Program-made: the position numbers and the translations under genes | NCBI GenBank assembly: GCA_903851455.1 | Contig: CAINOM010000110.1 | Coordinates: forward strand, 1 to 9,533 | DNA from: an uncultured Bacteroidota bacterium | Lineage (GTDB): Bacteria; Bacteroidota; Bacteroidia; Chitinophagales; Chitinophagaceae | DNA: 9,533 bases | Reading direction: 5' to 3' | The notes under the pieces: model-generated | What the model saw: only the letters and a program-made list of their open reading frames with translations | Told to the model about the DNA's origin: nothing | The model's database searches: none | In this document: positions 6,622 to 9,533 of the stretch, in pieces | Numbering within the stretch: position 1 is the first letter of the stretch | Layout: every line of letters starts with the position of its first letter

Positions 6622-6999
6622 ATGGGCAAATATTTGAGCATAATAGTTTTGGTTGCCAGCTTTATCGCATTGGTGCTTTTCGGGTGCAACAGAGCCGAAA
6701 AGCCCGTGATTAAAACATCAGAGCCTGTAAATACTTTTACGGTAAAGGGCAGTGTGCGCGAGATGGACCTGAACCCGGCGGCTGCGCCGGAATTTCCGGA
6801 GCATGAGGGGAAGACTGAATTTATTTCCTATTGCGCGATCTGTCATTCGCTGCGATACATAAGCACCCAGCCTGATTTTCCGCAAAAGACGTGGGAAGCG
6901 GAAGTAAATAAGATGGTAACCAAGTATCATGCTCCGATAGATTCGGTTATAGCGAAGAAAATTGTTGCTTACCTGGTATCGGTGAAGGGGAAGAAATAA
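6622..6999 (+). CDS. SorB-like monoheme cytochrome c lipoprotein
   Basis: This 125-residue small cytochrome c is the likely electron-accepting partner of the molybdoenzyme just upstream. From ATG 6622 it has a clean lipoprotein signal peptide (MGKYLSIIVLVASFIALVLF, then GC with lipid C22). A linker of about 40 residues leads to the heme site CAICH (C71, C74, H75). The segment TWEAEVNKMVTKYHAPI (90-106) supplies a probable distal ligand, M98, and a final helix (AKKIVAYLVSV) closes the domain. An earlier in-frame ATG at 6583 would add 13 residues (MQVVLNLKSLSCC) before the signal peptide and lies against a heptamer repeat, so 6622 is preferred. Similarity to SorB of sulfite dehydrogenases is in size, heme position and gene order; sequence identity cannot be judged here. 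Confidence 0.82.
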   Translation: MGKYLSIIVLVASFIALVLFGCNRAEKPVIKTSEPVNTFTVKGSVREMDLNPAAAPEFPEHEGKTEFISYCAICHSLRYISTQPDFPQKTWEAEVNKMVTKYHAPIDSVIAKKIVAYLVSVKGKK

Positions 7000-7078
7000 G
7001 CCGCTCCCCGGCCCGCTCTAAAGGATAGGGTGAGGTCGAATGAGCGACGGATGCGAGTTGTGGGCTTTGCATTACATT

Positions 7079-7127
7079 CAATTCCAATTTTCGATATCGA
7101 ATTCCGAATTCCGAAATCCAAATCATA
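7079..7127 (+). repeat. Degenerate heptamer array, AATTCCG type
   Basis: Within the 160-base spacer 7000-7159 a run of near-repeats reads CAATTCC, AATTTTC, GATATCG, AATTCCG, AATTCCG, AAATCCA, AATCATA. Two adjacent units (7100-7113) are identical and the rest are diverged, with one possible phase slip near 7086-7100. The first part of the same spacer (7000-7045) holds a C-rich then G-rich stretch ending GATAGGGTGAGGT that resembles a worn REP-like element, but I could not fold it into a convincing hairpin. Confidence 0.5.
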
Positions 7128-7132
7128 TCCAT

Positions 7133-7140
7133 TACATTTG
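7133..7140 (+). promoter_or_regulatory. Bacteroidota-type -7 promoter box ahead of the PfkB kinase
   Basis: TACATTTG followed by C is a full match to TAnnTTTG and lies 19 bases before the ATG at 7160. No clear -33 element is seen; that position is occupied by the degenerate heptamer array. Confidence 0.55.
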
Positions 7141-7159
7141 CTGCAAATTTTAAAATCTT

Positions 7160-8080
7160 ATGTCTTTATTGTTAGTTGGCACCATGGCGTTTGATGCGCT
7201 GGAAACCCCATTTGGTAAGGTAGACCGCATCATAGGCGGCTCAGCAACATACGCTGCCTGGGCGGCATCCAGTTTTACAAAACCAATACACCTTGTATCT
7301 ATAGTAGGCGGCGATTTTCCGCCGGCAGAGAAGACGGAGCTGGAAGCCCGTAATGTGACCTTTGAGGGTGTTGAAGTAGTGCCGGACGGCAAGTGTTTTT
7401 TCTGGAGCGGCAAGTACCACCTGGACCTGAATACGCGCGACACATTGGTAACAGAGCTGAATGTGCTGGCTGACTTTGATCCTAAAGTACCTGCAAGCTA
7501 CCAGGACTGTGAGTATGTGATGCTGGGCAACCTGGCACCGGCCATACAGATAAGCGTGCTGAAGCAATTGCCGAAGCGCCCGAAGCTCATCATTATGGAT
7601 ACGATGAACTTCTGGATGGATGTTGCGATGGATGACCTTAAGGTGGTGCTGGGGATGGTGGACCTGCTTATGGTGAACGACAGCGAAGCGCGCCAGCTGA
7701 CCGGAGAACATTCACTGGTAAAGGCGGCTAAGGCGATACAGAAAATGGGGCCGAAGTATGTGATCATTAAGAAAGGCGAGCATGGCGCATTGCTGTTTTA
7801 TGAAAACAAGATCTTCGCAGCGCCTGCAATGCCATTAGAAGACGTTTTTGATCCGACCGGTGCTGGTGATACTTTCGCAGGCGGCTTTATCGGCTACCTG
7901 GCAAGGATAGATGACATTTCGTTTGAGAGCATGAAGGCGGCGATCATTATGGGTTCTGCACTTGCTTCCTATTGTGTAGAGAAATTCGGGCCGATCAGGA
8001 TGAAGGAAATAAATGCAGCGGATATAGATGCAAGAGTTACCGAATTCGTAAATCTTGCCAATTTTGAGATAAGGAGTTAG
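7160..8080 (+). CDS. PfkB-family carbohydrate kinase
   Basis: This 306-residue cytoplasmic kinase is of the ribokinase/PfkB fold and transfers phosphate from ATP to a sugar or nucleoside. The N-terminal glycine pair and substrate region is at about 21-50 (VDRIIGGSATYAAWAASSF, VSIVGGDF). NDSEARQLTG (173-182) and VIIKKGEHGALLF (201-213) belong to the core. The PfkB signature DPTGAGDTFAGGF (231-243) holds the catalytic base D237 and the anion hole. The ATG start follows an AT-rich leader without an SD. The substrate cannot be set from sequence, and the neighbours give no pathway. It is followed directly (next base after its stop) by the left inverted heptamer array. Confidence 0.87.
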   Translation: MSLLLVGTMAFDALETPFGKVDRIIGGSATYAAWAASSFTKPIHLVSIVGGDFPPAEKTELEARNVTFEGVEVVPDGKCFFWSGKYHLDLNTRDTLVTELNVLADFDPKVPASYQDCEYVMLGNLAPAIQISVLKQLPKRPKLIIMDTMNFWMDVAMDDLKVVLGMVDLLMVNDSEARQLTGEHSLVKAAKAIQKMGPKYVIIKKGEHGALLFYENKIFAAPAMPLEDVFDPTGAGDTFAGGFIGYLARIDDISFESMKAAIIMGSALASYCVEKFGPIRMKEINAADIDARVTEFVNLANFEIRS

Positions 8081-8115
8081 TTGACAGTTGACAGTTTACA
8101 ATTTACAGTTGACAA
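8081..8115 (+). repeat. Left heptamer array (TTKACAR), inverted-repeat arm
   Basis: Five units read TTGACAG, TTGACAG, TTTACAA, TTTACAG, TTGACAA, followed by a sixth shortened unit TTACAG to 8121. The array starts immediately after the TAG stop of the kinase gene (8078-8080). Confidence 0.85.
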
Positions 8116-8159
8116 TTACAGTCAGATTGTTTTCAGCTATTTGTTTAAATTGAACATTT

Positions 8160-8540
8160 ATGGGTTCTTTTAGAGACCTGATAGTTTATAAAAAGGCTTT
8201 TGATCTCGCTATGGCTATCTTTCATATAACTAAGAAATTCCCCGCTGACGAGAAGTACGGCCTTATCAGCCAGATCAGAAGGAGCTCTCGTTCAGTTTGC
8301 TCTAATCTTGCAGAAGGCTACAGGAAAAGGCAATATCCTGCGCACTTCACTGCAAAAGTATCTGATGCAGATATGGAGAATACAGAAACTTCAATATGGT
8401 TGGATTTTGCACTTGCGTGTGAGTACATTGATGAAGAGGTTTTCGCTTCATTAAAGAATATCAATATTGAAATTGGTAAGCTACTTAATCAAATGATCCA
8501 AAACCCTGAAAAGTATTATATAAAAAAGACGGTAAGTTGA
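8160..8540 (+). CDS. Four-helix-bundle protein, 23S rRNA IVP (S23) family
   Basis: This 126-residue small basic helical protein belongs to the family first seen in intervening sequences of bacterial 23S rRNA genes; its fold is also shared with the Avd accessory proteins of diversity-generating retroelements. The family pattern is clear: FRDLIVYKKAFDLAMAIF (4-21), then ISQIRRSSRSVCSNLAEGYR (36-55), then SDADMENTETSIWLDFALAC (68-87), and a last helix at about 93-113. The molecular role is unknown. There is no rRNA here, so this is one of the free-standing copies common in Bacteroidota. Length is normal and the frame intact. Base use is much more AT-rich than in the genes on either side, and heptamer arrays in inverted orientation flank it, both pointing to acquisition. 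No SD and no full TAnnTTTG box were found in 8122-8159. Confidence 0.88.
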   Translation: MGSFRDLIVYKKAFDLAMAIFHITKKFPADEKYGLISQIRRSSRSVCSNLAEGYRKRQYPAHFTAKVSDADMENTETSIWLDFALACEYIDEEVFASLKNINIEIGKLLNQMIQNPEKYYIKKTVS

Positions 8541-8569
8541 AAATAGAATTGGTTGTAAAAACTAAACCA

Positions 8570-8604
8570 TTGTCAATAGCCGACTGTAAACTGCTAACTG
8601 TAAA
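8570..8604 (-). repeat. Right heptamer array, inverted copy of the left arm
   Basis: Read on the minus strand the units are TTTACAG, TTAGCAG, TTTACAG, TCGGCTA, TTGACAA, aligned unit by unit with the left array at 26 of 35 positions. The innermost unit TTGACAA and the next T are identical in both arms. The outer end lies three bases before the ATG of the flavin protein gene. Confidence 0.75.
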
Positions 8605-8607
8605 CAG

Positions 8608-9486
8608 ATGAAAATAGTTCCCGGAGAGATAAAGACAGCGCAGCTTCACGCATATTTGCTTGGTGCCATAGCGCCGCGACCTATTTGTTTTGCCAGCACA
8701 ATAGATAAGGACGGGAATACAAATCTTGCGCCGTTTAGCTTCTTTAATGTATTCGGGAGCAAGCCTCCCATCTGTATTTTCTCGCCGGCGCGCAGGGTGC
8801 GGGACAATACTACCAAGCACACACTGCAGAATGTGCATGAGACAAAAGAAGTAGTTATCAATGTTGTGAACTACAATATCGTACAGCAAATGAACCTGGC
8901 CAGTTGCGAGTATCCCAAGGGTGTGGATGAGTTTGTGAAAGCAGGCTTTACCCCGGTAAAGTCAGATATGGTGAAGCCATTCCGCGTGAAGGAGTCGCCG
9001 GTGCAACTGGAGTGCAAGCTGCTGCAGGTGATAGAAACAGGCCACGAGGGTGGGGCGGCGAACCTTATCATCTGCGAGGTGGTGTGCATGCACATAGACG
9101 ATAATATACTAGACGAAGCGGGAAGAATAGATCCGAATAAAATAGACCTTGTGGCCCGCATGGGCGCCGACTATTACTGCCGTGCATCGGGCAGTGCGAT
9201 ATTCGAAGTGCACAAGCCGAATGTGGAGCTTGGTGTGGGCGTAGACGCGCTGCCGGCGCACATTCGCCATAGCAACATACTGACGGGTAATAACCTGGGC
9301 ATGCTGGGCAATTGCACAACGATACCTGTGGTTAGTGAGCCATTGCAGGACGATAGGCTATCGCGGATATTGCGGGAGTATACGCATGATGAAGCTGCGA
9401 AAAAAGAAGCGCTGCATCAATACGCTAAGGAACTCCTTGAGCATAAAGAAGTGGACAAGGCATGGAAGGTGCTGATGAGCGAATAG
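8608..9486 (+). CDS. Flavin-reductase-like FMN-binding split-barrel protein
   Basis: This 292-residue cytoplasmic protein of the flavin reductase-like (DIM6/NTAB) family binds FMN in a split barrel and typically reduces flavin with NAD(P)H or acts as an oxidoreductase. The N-terminal hallmark is at about 17-60: LLGAIAPRPICFASTIDKDG, NLAPFSFFNVFGSKPPICIF. VVINVVNYNI (82-91) and the later barrel strands (VQLECKLLQVIE, NLIICEVVCMHID) follow to about 165. Residues from about 200 onward form an extra region ending in a charged helical segment (LSRILREYTHDEAAKKEALH and beyond), so the protein is longer than the basic domain of roughly 160-200 residues. ATG 8608 is kept because the conserved domain begins at once. 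No SD is visible; the bases directly upstream are the right heptamer array. Substrate and partner are unknown. Confidence 0.83.
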   Translation: MKIVPGEIKTAQLHAYLLGAIAPRPICFASTIDKDGNTNLAPFSFFNVFGSKPPICIFSPARRVRDNTTKHTLQNVHETKEVVINVVNYNIVQQMNLASCEYPKGVDEFVKAGFTPVKSDMVKPFRVKESPVQLECKLLQVIETGHEGGAANLIICEVVCMHIDDNILDEAGRIDPNKIDLVARMGADYYCRASGSAIFEVHKPNVELGVGVDALPAHIRHSNILTGNNLGMLGNCTTIPVVSEPLQDDRLSRILREYTHDEAAKKEALHQYAKELLEHKEVDKAWKVLMSE

Positions 9487-9515
9487 AAATGTTGAAGTTT
9501 AGTAACTTAGTACTG

Positions 9516-9523
9516 TACTTTTG
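9516..9523 (+). promoter_or_regulatory. Bacteroidota-type promoter for a gene beyond the right edge
   Basis: TACTTTTG fits the -7 consensus TAnnTTTG, and a TTG at 9492-9494 lies 21 bases upstream, near the expected -33 spacing. This is the best two-part promoter in the window. The gene it would serve starts after base 9533. Confidence 0.5.
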
Positions 9524-9533
9524 AAATAGGAGC

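Larger units (their letters stand above)
8081..8604. mobile_element. Candidate inserted cassette: four-helix-bundle gene between inverted heptamer arrays
   Basis: A 524-base unit is bounded by imperfect 35-base inverted repeats, each made of five 7-base units, with a single small gene inside. The contents are visibly more AT-rich than the neighbours: by hand count, 8161-8520 is about 38% G+C, against 58% and 63% in two sampled 60-base stretches of the flanking genes (7681-7740 and 9001-9060). The unit starts on the base after the kinase stop and ends three bases before the next ATG. No target-site duplication was seen and no transposase is inside, so movement would have to be in trans. Calling it mobile is inference. 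Confidence 0.35.

Noticed and set aside
8071..8110. Target-site duplication flanking the candidate cassette
   Set aside because: The bases outside the two arms (GAGTTAG on the left, CAGATGA on the right) do not match, so no duplication is claimed.
8095..8159. TAnnTTTG promoter for the four-helix-bundle gene
   Set aside because: The nearest match (CTATTTGTTT) lacks one base of spacing; no full box was found.

Overview
The window reads as a chromosomal piece of a Bacteroidota bacterium, most like the Chitinophagaceae/Sphingobacteriia side of the phylum. The evidence is a PorZ-type protein of the type IX secretion system (T9SS) with a C-terminal sorting-like domain, several lipoprotein signal peptides, weak or absent Shine-Dalgarno sites, and TAnnTTTG -7 promoter boxes, which are the Bacteroidota form. 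It carries nine protein genes, one of them broken or frameshifted and cut by the window edge. I see no rRNA, tRNA or CRISPR.

Layout: (1) 1-628, minus strand: a secreted WG-repeat-like protein, interrupted by a -1 frameshift at an A6 run and running off the left edge. (2) 866-3172, plus: porZ. (3) 3335-4066, plus: recO, with a good -7 box and SD. (4) 4074-4790, minus: a MurU-like sugar-1-phosphate nucleotidyltransferase, convergent with recO and only 7 bases from it. (5) 4843-5274, minus: a monoheme cytochrome c lipoprotein. (6) 5389-6567 and 6622-6999, plus: a sulfite-oxidase-family molybdoenzyme lipoprotein and a second monoheme cytochrome c lipoprotein, divergent from (5). (7) 7160-8080, plus: a PfkB-family sugar kinase. 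(8) 8160-8540, plus: a small AT-rich four-helix-bundle (23S rRNA IVP/S23 family) protein between inverted heptamer arrays. (9) 8608-9486, plus: a flavin-reductase-like FMN protein. The last bases hold a -7 box for a gene beyond the right edge.

How the genes work together: the clearest functional unit is 4843-6999. A periplasm-facing molybdenum oxidoreductase is flanked by two lipid-anchored monoheme cytochromes, which suggests oxidation of sulfite (or a related substrate) with electrons passed to the respiratory chain. PorZ belongs to the attachment step of T9SS cargo handling. RecO, the nucleotidyltransferase, the kinase and the flavin protein look like housekeeping genes with no obvious shared pathway.

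The least explained part is the spacer DNA. Five spacers carry arrays of 7-base units: GTYGTAA, AATTCAA, AATTCCG-like and TTKACAR. The unit sequence differs from spacer to spacer but the 7-base period recurs, and several arrays start or end within a few bases of a stop or start codon. In one place the arrays form 35-base imperfect inverted repeats (five heptamers each, 26/35 matching) around the four-helix-bundle gene. That gene is also much more AT-rich than its neighbours, so together they look like an inserted cassette. I know of no formal description of such an element, and without a genome search this remains a hypothesis.
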